A stretch of DNA of 64,000 nt, taken from an uncultured Clostridia bacterium. Its GTDB lineage: Bacteria > Bacillota > Clostridia > Oscillospirales > Acutalibacteraceae. Of this stretch, positions 1 to 7,405 are shown piece by piece. Below the pieces are notes generated by a model that was not told the DNA's origin, searched no databases, and saw only the letters and a program-made list of their open reading frames with translations. The position numbers and the translations under genes were made by a program. Where the stretch lies: positions 1 to 64,000 of the forward strand of contig CALWDJ010000010.1 of assembly GCA_944376655.1 (NCBI GenBank). Direction: 5' to 3'. Numbering within the stretch: the stretch's first letter is position 1; each line of letters begins with the position of its first letter.

Positions 1-102
1 CACGGATTCCGAAGAGCGGATTCTGCGGGCTTGGTTGCTATGCGATTGCAGGCATATTTCACCGCTATGGTGGTAAATATGAAGAGAATTACGGCAGTAA
101 TT
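1..102 (+). other. 3' end of an unidentified transcript
   Basis: About 100 bases precede a plus-strand terminator. Frame 1 stays open and ends at a TGA inside the terminator loop, and frame 3 is open too, so the sequence alone does not say whether this is a coding tail or an RNA. I do not recognise a protein motif in either frame. It is most likely the end of a plus-strand gene that starts outside the window and converges on ssrA. Confidence 0.25.
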
Positions 103-126
103 CCGGGTTGATCGCCCGGTTTTTTT
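103..126 (+). terminator. Rho-independent terminator
   Basis: A 5-bp GC stem (CCGGG at 103-107, CCCGG at 115-119) is followed directly by seven T. It ends whatever enters from the left edge of the window. Confidence 0.65.
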
Positions 127-166
127 ATTTTCGACTACATTATCCATGATTTTTACTCACGCAAGA

Positions 167-207
167 AAAAGGTATGTCTTTCGTTTATGAAAAACACACC
201 TTTTTCA
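167..207 (-). terminator. Probable ssrA terminator (bidirectional)
   Basis: A long inverted repeat of about 12 bp with one mismatch has AAAAAGGT on one arm and ACCTTTTT on the other, so there are T-tracts on both strands. It lies downstream of the tmRNA on the minus strand. A second, shorter inverted repeat (GGCTATA/TATAGCC, about 237-256) is nearer the tmRNA end but has no T-tract. Confidence 0.5.
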
Positions 208-262
208 GTGCCCTTATAAAATCGGGGTTTTTGTGGGCTATATCTTTTTTATAGCCTCTTGA

Positions 263-610
263 TGGTGGAGGCGAGGAGAGTCGAACTCCTGTCCAAAAAC
301 CGATCCGTACCGGCATCTCCGAGCGCAGACATTTGTTTACATTCCCTTATCCGGACGCCAAATGTCAGGCTTCCGGATTTGGTAGCTCCCATTCCGTGAC
401 GACAGCAGGAGCTCGCCGCCGTTCACGTTCACCACTAAAATGACACCCTTGCCGGACCGTGGTGCTTCCGGGTCGGATGAGCAGCCTTAAATTAGGCTGC
501 TAAAGCAACTTTATTGTTGTTAGTTAATTTTTTATGCGGATTTTAAAGCGGTTCCGCACCGCTGCTCGCTTCCGGCGCTTCAGGGTCCCTGTCGAAACCT
601 TTACGCCCCC
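263..610 (-). ncRNA. ssrA: tmRNA (transfer-messenger RNA)
   Basis: tmRNA rescues stalled ribosomes and adds a degradation tag together with SmpB. The 5' end (GGGGGCG) pairs with the 3' end (CGCCTCC before ACCA) to form a tRNA-like acceptor stem. This stem contains the G3-U70 wobble that alanyl-tRNA synthetase requires. CCA is encoded. The T arm GGAG-TTCGACT-CTCC and the TTTCGACAGGGA segment near the 5' end are typical. The tag frame ends in KKLTNNNKVALAA followed by TAA and a stop-region hairpin. The resume codon is unclear: no in-frame Ala codon precedes the tag, and the candidates are the CCG or CAT codons just before KKL. The 5' end lies only 10 nt from the smpB stop codon, so the RNA is either cotranscribed with smpB or uses a weak promoter inside the smpB 3' end, with RNase P making the mature end. 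Confidence 0.95.
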
Positions 611-620
611 ATATTTAATT

Positions 621-1079
621 TTATCTGTTCTGTTCCTTTATCGCCCTGTCAATAGCGCGCGCCGCATCTCTTTTAGCCGCCGTCTCACGCTTGTCATGCA
701 GCTTTTTGCCCTTGCACAGCCCGAGCTGTACCTTTACGAGCGAACCCTTGAAATAAAGCGAAAGCGGCACAAGCGCCAGTCCCTCCTGCTTTACGGCACC
801 GAACAGCCTCATTATCTCCCGCTTATGCAGAAGAAGACGCCTGTTCCTTGTGGGGTTTTTATTGAATATATTGCCGTGCTCGTAGGGGCTTATATGCATC
901 TGCTTGATTATCATTTCGCCGTTTTCCACCGAGCACCACGCGTCCTTAAGGTTAGCGCCGCCCTGCCGTATCGACTTTATCTCGGTGCCCGAAAGCTCGA
1001 TGCCGCATTCAAAGCTCTCAAGCACAAAATACTCATGGAAAGCCTTTTTGTTTGTTGTAATGGTTTTAAGGTTTTCCAT
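621..1079 (-). CDS. smpB: SsrA-binding protein SmpB
   Basis: SmpB binds the tRNA-like domain of tmRNA and delivers it to stalled ribosomes. The 152-residue protein has the family signature: an N-terminal TTNKKAFHEYFVLESFECG segment, GTEIKSIRQGGANLKDAW, and a basic C-terminal tail ending KRDAARAIDRAIKEQNR. I chose the start at MENLKT because an AAGGAGGT site lies 7 nt upstream; the longer reading frame starting 36 nt earlier would place the start inside the leader. A promoter (TTGAAA, 17 bp, TATACT) sits just upstream. The gene directly precedes ssrA, its functional RNA partner. Confidence 0.96.
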   Translation of the reverse strand: MENLKTITTNKKAFHEYFVLESFECGIELSGTEIKSIRQGGANLKDAWCSVENGEMIIKQMHISPYEHGNIFNKNPTRNRRLLLHKREIMRLFGAVKQEGLALVPLSLYFKGSLVKVQLGLCKGKKLHDKRETAAKRDAARAIDRAIKEQNR

Positions 1080-1105
1080 ACGGCATACCTCCTTCCGGGA
1101 ATTAA

Positions 1106-1134
1106 AGTATAGCACATCGCCGCGGCGGTTTCAA
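1106..1134 (-). promoter_or_regulatory. smpB promoter (sigma-A type)
   Basis: On the minus strand TTGAAA (1129-1134) is followed by a 17-bp spacer and TATACT (1106-1111), about 27 bp before the smpB start. It lies after the clpX terminator, so smpB-ssrA forms its own unit. Confidence 0.7.
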
Positions 1135-1153
1135 GTTTTCGGCGACGGAATTT

Positions 1154-1192
1154 AAAAGCACGGTCAGACTCTTTTAACGACCGTGCTTTTTA
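1154..1192 (-). terminator. clpX terminator
   Basis: Inverted repeat AAGCACGGTC/GACCGTGCTT, about 10-12 bp, with T-tracts on both strands. It lies just past the clpX stop and closes the tig-clpP-clpX unit. Confidence 0.85.
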
Positions 1193-1197
1193 ATCAT

Positions 1198-2445
1198 TTA
1201 TGACGCTTTTCTTGCTATTTCAGCCTTTCCGCTGTTTACTGTTTCCTCTGTCACGGTTATTTTGGTTATCGCCGAATCAGACGGTGAATCGAACATAAGC
1301 GGCTGAAGAACACTCTCAATAATGGAGCGAAGTCCTCTCGCTCCGGTTTTACGCTCTATCGTAAGGTCGGCTATGCGCTCAAGCGCCTTCTTATCAAACT
1401 CAAGGTCGATATTATCCATTTTAAAGAGTGCCTGATACTGCTTTACAATAGAGTTTTTAGGCTCGGTCATTATACGGATAAGGGTTTCCCTGTCCATACC
1501 TTTAAGCGCGGTTATTACCGGAAGACGTCCCACAAGCTCGGGGATAAGACCGAATTTCACAAGGTCCTGATGCGTGGCGGTCATCGCCTCAGCCTGAGCC
1601 TCAAGCGATTTTCTTGACTTTACATCAGCCCCGAAGCCGAGGCTGCTGCCGCCTATTCTGCGTTCAATAACCTTTTCTATACCGTCAAACGCGCCGGCGC
1701 AGATAAAGAGAATATTGGTGGTATCGATCTGTATAAATTCCTGCTGGGGGTGCTTTCTGCCGCCCTGCGGGGGAACGTTTGAAACCGTGCCCTCAAGTAT
1801 TTTAAGCAAAGCCTGCTGAACGCCCTCGCCGCTGACATCTCTTGTTATTGAGGCGTTTTCGGACTTTCTCGCGATTTTATCTATCTCATCGACATAAATA
1901 ATACCGCGTTCCGCTCGCTCGATATCGTAATCCGCCGCCTGAATGAGCCTCAGCAGAATATTCTCGACATCTTCTCCGACATAACCCGCCTCAGTAAGAG
2001 TCGTAGCGTCTGTTATGGCTATCGGAACATCAAGTATTCTCGCCAATGTCTGGGCAAGGAGGGTTTTTCCCACTCCGGTAGGTCCCAGCATAAGCACATT
2101 GCTCTTGTTGAGCTCCACATCGGTATCCTCATTCATAAAAATGCGCTTATAATGATTGTAAACCGCTACCGCAAGGGTTTTCTTCGCGTCGTCCTGACCT
2201 ATTACATACTGGTCAAGCTGCGCCTTGATTTCCTGCGGCTTCGGAAGAACAAAATCCTCTTTGCTGTTTTTCCTGCGTTTTGATTTGCCCTGAGCGCCAG
2301 TCTCATCATCAAACAACAGCGTATTACAGAATTCGATGCAGCTGTCGCAGATGTAGACGCCCGGACCTTCAACAAGTCTTGTCACCTCGTCCTGCGTTTT
2401 ACCGCAGAACGAGCAGCGGATTTCTTTATTCTTGTCACTCGGCAT
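1198..2445 (-). CDS. clpX: ATP-dependent Clp protease ATP-binding subunit ClpX
   Basis: AAA+ unfoldase that recognises tagged substrates, including SsrA-tagged ones, and threads them into ClpP. At 415 residues it is full length. The N-terminal zinc-binding domain has CSFCGK and CDSCIEFC. Walker A is GPTGVGKT, Walker B is IIYVDEIDK, and the IGF-type ClpP-contact loop region (GSSLGFGAD) follows. The start is preceded by an AGAGGT site at good spacing. It is the last gene of tig-clpP-clpX and lies directly before smpB-ssrA, so tagging and degradation functions are adjacent. Confidence 0.97.
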   Translation of the reverse strand: MPSDKNKEIRCSFCGKTQDEVTRLVEGPGVYICDSCIEFCNTLLFDDETGAQGKSKRRKNSKEDFVLPKPQEIKAQLDQYVIGQDDAKKTLAVAVYNHYKRIFMNEDTDVELNKSNVLMLGPTGVGKTLLAQTLARILDVPIAITDATTLTEAGYVGEDVENILLRLIQAADYDIERAERGIIYVDEIDKIARKSENASITRDVSGEGVQQALLKILEGTVSNVPPQGGRKHPQQEFIQIDTTNILFICAGAFDGIEKVIERRIGGSSLGFGADVKSRKSLEAQAEAMTATHQDLVKFGLIPELVGRLPVITALKGMDRETLIRIMTEPKNSIVKQYQALFKMDNIDLEFDKKALERIADLTIERKTGARGLRSIIESVLQPLMFDSPSDSAITKITVTEETVNSGKAEIARKAS

Positions 2446-2458
2446 TAAAACAGTACCT

Positions 2459-3046
2459 CTATCTCTTGGAAATTACTTTATCGATAAGTCCGTACTCGGC
2501 CGCCTCTGCCGCCGTCATAAAGTTGTCCCTCTCGGTGTCGAGCTGAATCTGCTCGAGCGGCTTTCCGGTAGCGTCAGCTAAAATGCGGTTGATGTTTGCC
2601 CTGATTTTCTCAATATGGTGAGCGTGTATAAGAATATCGGTAGCCTGACCCTTTGCCTGACCGAGCGGCTGGTGAATCATTATCTCGCTGTTGGGCAGCG
2701 CAAAACGCTTGCCCTTTGTGCCCGCCGCGAGAAGGAACGCGCCCATGCTTGCCGCCATGCCGAGACATATGGTGCTTACATCGCACTTGATATACTGCAT
2801 CGTGTCGTAAATCGCCATACCGTCGGTAACCGAGCCGCCGGGGCTGTTGATATAAAAGCTGATGTCCTTATCGGGGTCCTGACCCTCAAGGAAAAGCATC
2901 TGCGCTATAATAACTCCCGCCGAAGCGCTGTTCACTTCATCGTTGAGCATTATAATACGGTCATTCAGAAGTCTTGAAAAAATATCGTAGGAGCGCTCGC
3001 CCCTGCTGGTCTGTTCTATAACATAAGGAACCAATGTCATATCCAA
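2459..3046 (-). CDS. clpP: ATP-dependent Clp protease proteolytic subunit ClpP
   Basis: Serine peptidase forming the degradation chamber for ClpX and ClpC. The 195-residue protein has the catalytic Ser in GMAASMGAF, the His in [13 protein letters not shown] and the Asp in LDTERDNFM. The start is probably the TTG at 3046 ([13 protein letters not shown]), because GGAGG lies 8 nt before it; the ATG two codons later would sit about 14 nt away. The gap to clpX is 13 bp and the gap to tig about 60 bp. Its position upstream of clpX supports one operon. Confidence 0.96.
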   Translation of the reverse strand: MDMTLVPYVIEQTSRGERSYDIFSRLLNDRIIMLNDEVNSASAGVIIAQMLFLEGQDPDKDISFYINSPGGSVTDGMAIYDTMQYIKCDVSTICLGMAASMGAFLLAAGTKGKRFALPNSEIMIHQPLGQAKGQATDILIHAHHIEKIRANINRILADATGKPLEQIQLDTERDNFMTAAEAAEYGLIDKVISKR

Positions 3047-3106
3047 AATAATTACCTCCGTTTCGGGTCAAATAGATTATAGACACTCGTGTATAATTAT
3101 ATTCAG

Positions 3107-4498
3107 TTATTCAGCTGATTTTTCCTCTGTTTTCTTTGCAGCGGTCTTTTTAGCCGCGGTCTTCTTGGCTGCCGGCTTTTCTTCAGCTTTTTCCTCGGAT
3201 TTTTCTTCAGCTTTTTCGGTTATAACGGCGTTTTCCTTTATAAAATCAATCGCCTTGCCTACGGCTATATCCTTAGCGAGCTCATCAGCGGGTATGGCAG
3301 ATTTGACCCTGTCAACCTCTACGCCGTAATCCTTCGCCATTTTCTCATACTGCTCCTCGATTTCCTTTTCGTCGGCAGTAATGTTCTCAAGCTCAACAAT
3401 CTTTTCAAGAGCAAGTCTGTACTTGACCTGAGCCTCCGCCTGGGGACGGAAGGATTTCTTGAAATCGTCGATATTCGAGTTTGTATATTTAAGATAGGTC
3501 TCAAGGTTAAGACCCTGACCCTGAAGCCTGTAAGCGAACTCCTCAACGCTTTGGTTAAGGCGGTTCTCATACATAGCCTCCGGAATCTCGCCCTTTATGC
3601 TGTCAACGATCTGCTGAACAAGAGCGTTCTCGACAGCTTCCTCTGCCGCTTTCTTCTTACGGTCAAGAGCCTTTTTCTTAAGGTCTGCCTTAAGCTCCTT
3701 GAGAGTATCGAACTCGCTTACGTCCTTCGCAAACTCATCGTCAACCTTCGGAAGCTCACGAACCTTTATCTCATGCAGCTTTACCTTAAAGAGCGCTTCC
3801 TTACCTGCAAGCTCCTTGGCACCGTAATCCTCGGGGAAGGTAACGTTTACGTCAAACTCGTCGCCGATGTTCTTTCCGACAATCTGCTCCTCAAAGCCGG
3901 GAATAAACTGGCCTGAACCGAGCACGAGGGAATGACCCTCCGCCTTGCCGCCGTCAAAAGCCTTGCCGTCCGCAAAGCCCTCGAAATCGATTATAACGGT
4001 ATCGCCGTCAGCCGCCGCGCGGTCTTCAACCGATACCATGCGGGCGTTGCGCTCCGCCATGGCGTTCACTTCGGCGTTTACTTCCGCCGCGTCAACCTTT
4101 ACGGCAGCCTTTTCAGCCTTAAGGCCCTTGTATTCGCCTACTTCTATCTCAGGGTATGTCGTTACCGAAACCTTGAAATCAACGCCGTTCTCCTTTGAAA
4201 TGGAGACAAGGTCAAAATCCATCTTGTCATTTATAACTTTAAGACCCGACTCGGTAATAGCCTCGTCAACAAGGTCATTGTAAAGCAGATTGAAAGCGTC
4301 CTCAAAGAAAACCTCGGAGCCGTAATAGGTCTCGATAATGTGGAGCGGCGCCTTGCCTTTTCTGAAGCCGGGAACGTTTATTTTCTTTCCGTTTTTTTTG
4401 TACGCTTCCTTTATCGCCTCGCGGAATTTTTCACCGTCAACGGTGATTTCAAGCTGGTACCTGTTAGTATCAACCTTTTTTGTTTCTTTCAAGCTCAT
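3107..4498 (-). CDS. tig: Trigger factor (peptidyl-prolyl isomerase chaperone)
   Basis: Ribosome-bound chaperone for nascent chains. The 463-residue protein has the ribosome-binding N-domain with the GFRKGKAP signature (about residues 45-52), an FKBP domain (DTVIIDFEGFADGKAFDGG onward, about 160-240) and the C-terminal chaperone arms. It ends in an unusual low-complexity tail of about 40 residues built from Glu-Lys and AAKKT repeats, which is longer than the core family and probably disordered. It is the first gene of the tig-clpP-clpX operon. A paralogue that is secreted and lipid-anchored lies at 16474-17490. Confidence 0.96.
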   Translation of the reverse strand: MSLKETKKVDTNRYQLEITVDGEKFREAIKEAYKKNGKKINVPGFRKGKAPLHIIETYYGSEVFFEDAFNLLYNDLVDEAITESGLKVINDKMDFDLVSISKENGVDFKVSVTTYPEIEVGEYKGLKAEKAAVKVDAAEVNAEVNAMAERNARMVSVEDRAAADGDTVIIDFEGFADGKAFDGGKAEGHSLVLGSGQFIPGFEEQIVGKNIGDEFDVNVTFPEDYGAKELAGKEALFKVKLHEIKVRELPKVDDEFAKDVSEFDTLKELKADLKKKALDRKKKAAEEAVENALVQQIVDSIKGEIPEAMYENRLNQSVEEFAYRLQGQGLNLETYLKYTNSNIDDFKKSFRPQAEAQVKYRLALEKIVELENITADEKEIEEQYEKMAKDYGVEVDRVKSAIPADELAKDIAVGKAIDFIKENAVITEKAEEKSEEKAEEKPAAKKTAAKKTAAKKTEEKSAE

Positions 4499-4568
4499 TT
4501 TTATACCTCCGTACAGTAAAACAAGGCAAGCGCAGGGCGCTTTTACTCATTTTACAATAGTTCAAATC

Positions 4569-4597
4569 ATTATAGCACAGCTTAACGATTTTTTCCA
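4569..4597 (-). promoter_or_regulatory. tig promoter (candidate)
   Basis: On the minus strand TGGAAA, a 17-bp spacer and a perfect TATAAT lie about 70 bp before the tig start. The -35 is weak. No CIRCE or CtsR-like repeat was seen. Confidence 0.5.
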
Positions 4598-4641
4598 CAT
4601 ATTTTTTAAACAAACCGTAAATTCGGTAAAAATATATAATA

Positions 4642-5319
4642 TCACACCACAAAAACCGGCGTAAAATCCACGCAATCACACGATATCAGCTTAAACTGCA
4701 CACCGTCATACTCTTTTACCGCGGCATTAAGCCCCGCGCCGTGTATATGACCGTGATAAACCTTTCTGATTCCGTGCCTTTTCAGCACGTCGAATATTTC
4801 ATCGCATACCGCCCCGCCGTACACCGGCGGATAGTGCAGGAACACGAGAACGGGCAGTCCTGTTTTTTCCGCCGCCGACAGTGAAGCTTCAAGTCTTCCT
4901 GCTTCCCTCGCCAACACCTTTTTATCTGCCTTGTCGTCAAAAAACCAGCCTCTTGTTCCCGCCACGGCGCTGCCCTCGCATACCGCGCAGCTGTTGTATA
5001 TTATATCCACCGAAGAAAATCCGTGTGCCGCGAAAAACTCACGCGTTTTTTTGGCAGTGTTCCACCACAGATCGTGATTTCCTTTAATAAGCAGTTTTTT
5101 CCCCGGAAGAGACTCAAGAAACTCAAAATCCTTTACCGTTTCCTCTAACTTAAGCCCCCACGAGAAATCGCCCGGCATAATCACCGTATCGTCGGGTTTC
5201 ACAAGCCTTGTCCAGTTAGCCTTTATGCGCTCGGTATGATTGTCCCAGCCCTTAAAAATATTCATCGGCTTGTCCGTGCCGAAAGAGAGATGCAAATCGG
5301 AAATTGCGTAAATGCTCAG
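4642..5319 (-). CDS. Metallophosphoesterase (calcineurin-like)
   Basis: Predicted metal-dependent phosphoesterase of about 225 residues; the substrate is unknown. Visible metal-site motifs are DLH near the N-terminus (SDLHLSFG), PGDFSW, KGNHDLWW and HGHIHG. The reading frame has no ATG that keeps the DLH motif. An in-frame TGA lies just upstream, and the only plausible start before the motif is CTG at 5319, giving MSIYAISDLHLS. GGCGGTG precedes it by 7 nt. A shorter TTG start at 5295 would delete the first metal-binding Asp, so CTG initiation is the better reading. It is separated from thrC by a candidate ncRNA and a repeat element and probably has its own minus-strand promoter. Confidence 0.85.
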   Translation of the reverse strand: MSIYAISDLHLSFGTDKPMNIFKGWDNHTERIKANWTRLVKPDDTVIMPGDFSWGLKLEETVKDFEFLESLPGKKLLIKGNHDLWWNTAKKTREFFAAHGFSSVDIIYNSCAVCEGSAVAGTRGWFFDDKADKKVLAREAGRLEASLSAAEKTGLPVLVFLHYPPVYGGAVCDEIFDVLKRHGIRKVYHGHIHGAGLNAAVKEYDGVQFKLISCDCVDFTPVFVV

Positions 5320-5346
5320 AAGCGCTCACCGCCTTTTAAAAAAATT

Positions 5347-5379
5347 TTTACATAAAACCGCCTGATACGCGAATAATAT
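5347..5379 (+). promoter_or_regulatory. Candidate promoter for the ncRNA
   Basis: TTTACA (5347-5352) with AT-rich hexamers about 18-21 bp later (GAATAA or TAATAT, 5371-5379) is the best plus-strand promoter match ahead of the structured region. The match is weak. Confidence 0.3.
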
Positions 5380-5381
5380 AA

Positions 5382-5625
5382 GCGACCCCGTAAAGGGTCG
5401 GAAAGGACTTGATTGATTTGTCAGACTGCAAATGCGAAACCGCTCTGTGCGTATCATGCAGCGTGAAGAACTGTGTTCATCACACCGCGGACAATATGTG
5501 CTCTGCCGGCAGAATTCAAGTTGGAAACGGAGAGGCAACAAACTGCTCTGATACCTGCTGCGATACCTTCAAGGCAAGGTAACGGTTCTCCGTAAAAGTA
5601 ATATCCGGCTTTTTAAGCCGGATAT
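5382..5625 (+). ncRNA. Candidate structured RNA, family not recognised
   Basis: A 240-base stretch has no credible coding frame but many nested stems. These are CGACCC/GGGTCG (5383-5400); ACTTGA/TCAAGT (5407-5412 with 5516-5521) enclosing TTGTC/GACAA; CTGCA/TGCAG; GTGA/TCAC; the palindrome TCTGCCGGCAGA (5502-5513); and ACGGAGA/TCTCCGT (5527-5533 with 5587-5593) enclosing TACCTT/AAGGTA. It ends in a terminator palindrome whose T-tract now lies at 5877-5883, after an inserted repeat element. The plus orientation is inferred from that T-tract and from the weak upstream promoter. It shows none of the conserved RNase P, SRP or tmRNA sequence blocks. A divergent 6S RNA, or a long 5' leader of the minus-strand phosphoesterase gene, are alternatives. 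Confidence 0.45.
5602..5625 (+). repeat. 24-bp terminator palindrome, left copy (site A)
   Basis: A stem-loop with arms ATCCGGCTT/AAGCCGGAT, identical over 24 bp to 5855-5878. This copy has no T-tract: the next bases are the first hairpin of the repeat element. It reads as the original stem of the ncRNA terminator, duplicated by the insertion. Confidence 0.85.
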
Positions 5626-5854
5626 GAGCGTGTTGAAAAAGTCAACACGCTCTTGGACGGGAATGCCGCTCGCTCGAAAATCAAAGATTTTCGGACTGCA
5701 CTCTATTCCCGCCAATACCACCTATGCGCCCTTGAAAACCCGCTTATCAAGCGGGTTTTCGCTTACAAGGAGTTTTTCCGACGCACCTGTCGCCGGAAAA
5801 ACAAAATGCGGCTTTCCGCCGCAAAAATTGATTTTAAGGTTAATTGACAGCCTG
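5626..5854 (+). mobile_element. Terminator-inserted repeat element, copy A
   Basis: This 229-bp element is about 93% identical over its first 185 bp to the copy at 15654-15887. Stems in order: an 11-bp hairpin starting GAGCGTGT; CGGGAAT/ATTCCCG enclosing GAAAATC/GATTTTC; an 11-bp AAAACCCGCTT/AAGCGGGTTTT hairpin flanked by CCTTG/CAAGG; GTTTTTCC/GGAAAAAC; and TGCGGC/GCCGCA. The right end is GACAGCCTG. It is flanked by an exact 24-bp duplication of the local terminator palindrome, and the T-tract lies only after the right copy. Differences from copy B keep stems paired. Two overlapping reading frames of 60-80 codons exist but carry no recognised domain. No transposase is present, so a non-autonomous element is inferred; the mechanism is unknown. 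Confidence 0.8.
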
Positions 5855-5878
5855 TATCCGGCTTTTTAAGCCGGATAT
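5855..5878 (+). repeat. 24-bp terminator palindrome, right copy (site A), with T-tract
   Basis: An exact direct repeat of 5602-5625, followed by TTTTTT on the plus strand. It therefore forms a complete intrinsic terminator for transcripts that have run through the element. It also lies just past the thrC stop codon on the other strand. Confidence 0.85.
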
Positions 5879-5882
5879 TTTT

Positions 5883-7370
5883 TTATTTTATTTCGAGCGC
5901 CGCATATACCGCGTCAAGCATTTTATCCTTATCGCACAGCTCCTTAAATCTTACCTCGGCGTTTTCGAGCGCCTTTATCGGAGCCGGTATTTCGGTTGAG
6001 GTGACCTCTGACAGCAGACGGACGTTGTCGAATTCGCTGTCCGTCTTTTTGTCGGTAACGGCGGAAAGCACGCTGTCCGCGAACTTGTAGGGTGAAGCGG
6101 TGGAGGCTATGACCACAGGCTTTGTATCTCCGGTTTCCTCCCTGTACTTTTTATAAACGCCCACGGCGACCGCCGTGTGAGTGTCGCACAGATAGCCGTA
6201 TTCCCTGAACATACCGCCTATCGTGGCGAGTGTTTCGGCGTCGTCGCAGCTGCCGCCCCAGAAAAGCTCGGAGAGACGTTTTTTCACGCTGTCGCTCACG
6301 GTGAAAACGCCCTTTGACGAGAGGTCCGCCTGCAAAGCGGCAACCGTCTTATCGTCGCACCCCGAAAGCTCAAACAGCATTCTTTCAAGATTGCTTGAGA
6401 TCAGTATATCCATAGACGGCGAAATCGTTGTATAGAAATCCCTGTTTTTATTGTAGGTTCCGGTTCTTATAAAATCGGTAAGAACATTATTGGCGTTTGA
6501 GGCGCAGATAAGCCTGCTTACCGGCACGCCCATCTTTTCGGCGTAGTACGCCGCGAGTATGTTTCCGAAGTTTCCGGTCGGAACCACGACATTAAAGCCC
6601 GCGCTTAAATCTTCCCCGCGTGAAAGCAGGTCGCAGTAAGCCGAAACATAATATACTATCTGCGGGGCGAGTCTTCCCCAGTTAATGGAATTAGCGGACG
6701 AGAACTGCATATTGTGCTCCGCAAGTTTTTCCTTTACGGCGCTGTCGGTGAAAATCTTTTTAACGCCGGTCTGCGCGTCGTCAAAATTGCCCTTTATGGC
6801 GCAGACATGGACGTTTCCGCCCTTCTGCGAATCCATCTGCAGCTTCTGCATGGGACTTACGCCCTCGCTCGGATAGAATACCATTATCTCGGTATCCGGA
6901 ACGTCCTTAAAGCCTTCGAGCGCCGCTTTTCCGGTATCTCCCGACGTCGCGACAAGTATAACCGTCTTTTTGCCTGAGGCGGTCTTTTTTGCCGATGTGG
7001 TAAGCAGATACGGCAGCAGTTGAAGCGCCAGGTCCTTAAACGCGCATGTCGGGCCGTGCCACAGTTCAAGGATATTCATTTCCTTTCCGACAAGTGAAAT
7101 CGGCGCGGGCATATCCCCGTCAAAGCTGCCGGAGTATGCTCCCTTAACGCAGTAATCTATCTCTTCATCGGTAAAATCGCCGAGAAAATATTTAAGTACA
7201 TACTTCGCCCTGCCTATATAATCAAGGTTTTTTAAATTTTCAAAATCCTCAGCGGTAAAGCGCGGGAAGCTCTCGGGCACGAACAGTCCGCCCTCGTCCG
7301 AAATGCCTTTGGCTATCGCCTCGGCAGCCGTGACCTTTACCGATTTATCTCTTGTGCTCACATAGTTCAT
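5883..7370 (-). CDS. thrC: Threonine synthase
   Basis: PLP enzyme that converts O-phosphohomoserine to threonine. The 495-residue protein has the PLP-lysine motif in GPTCAFKDLALQ, the phosphate-binding loop ATSGDTGKAAL and the NSINWGRLAPQ segment of the long (fungal/E. coli-like) threonine synthase subfamily. The start MNYVSTRDKS is set by an AGGAG site 8 nt upstream; an in-frame start 21 nt earlier has no site. It is the last gene of the lepB-rbgA-rnhB-yraN-dipeptidase-thrC run. No other threonine pathway gene and no T-box was seen nearby. Confidence 0.95.
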   Translation of the reverse strand: MNYVSTRDKSVKVTAAEAIAKGISDEGGLFVPESFPRFTAEDFENLKNLDYIGRAKYVLKYFLGDFTDEEIDYCVKGAYSGSFDGDMPAPISLVGKEMNILELWHGPTCAFKDLALQLLPYLLTTSAKKTASGKKTVILVATSGDTGKAALEGFKDVPDTEIMVFYPSEGVSPMQKLQMDSQKGGNVHVCAIKGNFDDAQTGVKKIFTDSAVKEKLAEHNMQFSSANSINWGRLAPQIVYYVSAYCDLLSRGEDLSAGFNVVVPTGNFGNILAAYYAEKMGVPVSRLICASNANNVLTDFIRTGTYNKNRDFYTTISPSMDILISSNLERMLFELSGCDDKTVAALQADLSSKGVFTVSDSVKKRLSELFWGGSCDDAETLATIGGMFREYGYLCDTHTAVAVGVYKKYREETGDTKPVVIASTASPYKFADSVLSAVTDKKTDSEFDNVRLLSEVTSTEIPAPIKALENAEVRFKELCDKDKMLDAVYAALEIK

Positions 7371-7405
7371 AACGGTTTCTCCTAATTTCAACTTCTCCGA
7401 ATATT

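Noticed and set aside
904..1155. Plus-strand frames across smpB and ssrA
   Set aside because: They are shadows of smpB and of the tmRNA.
5326..5541. A 71-codon minus-strand frame in the ncRNA region
   Set aside because: No ribosome site, no motif, and the region has clear RNA-like stems.
5624..5869. Reading frames of 64 and 81 codons inside repeat element A, with similar ones in copy B
   Set aside because: Several frames are open at once, no Shine-Dalgarno site is present, and the differences between copies mostly respect stems rather than codons.
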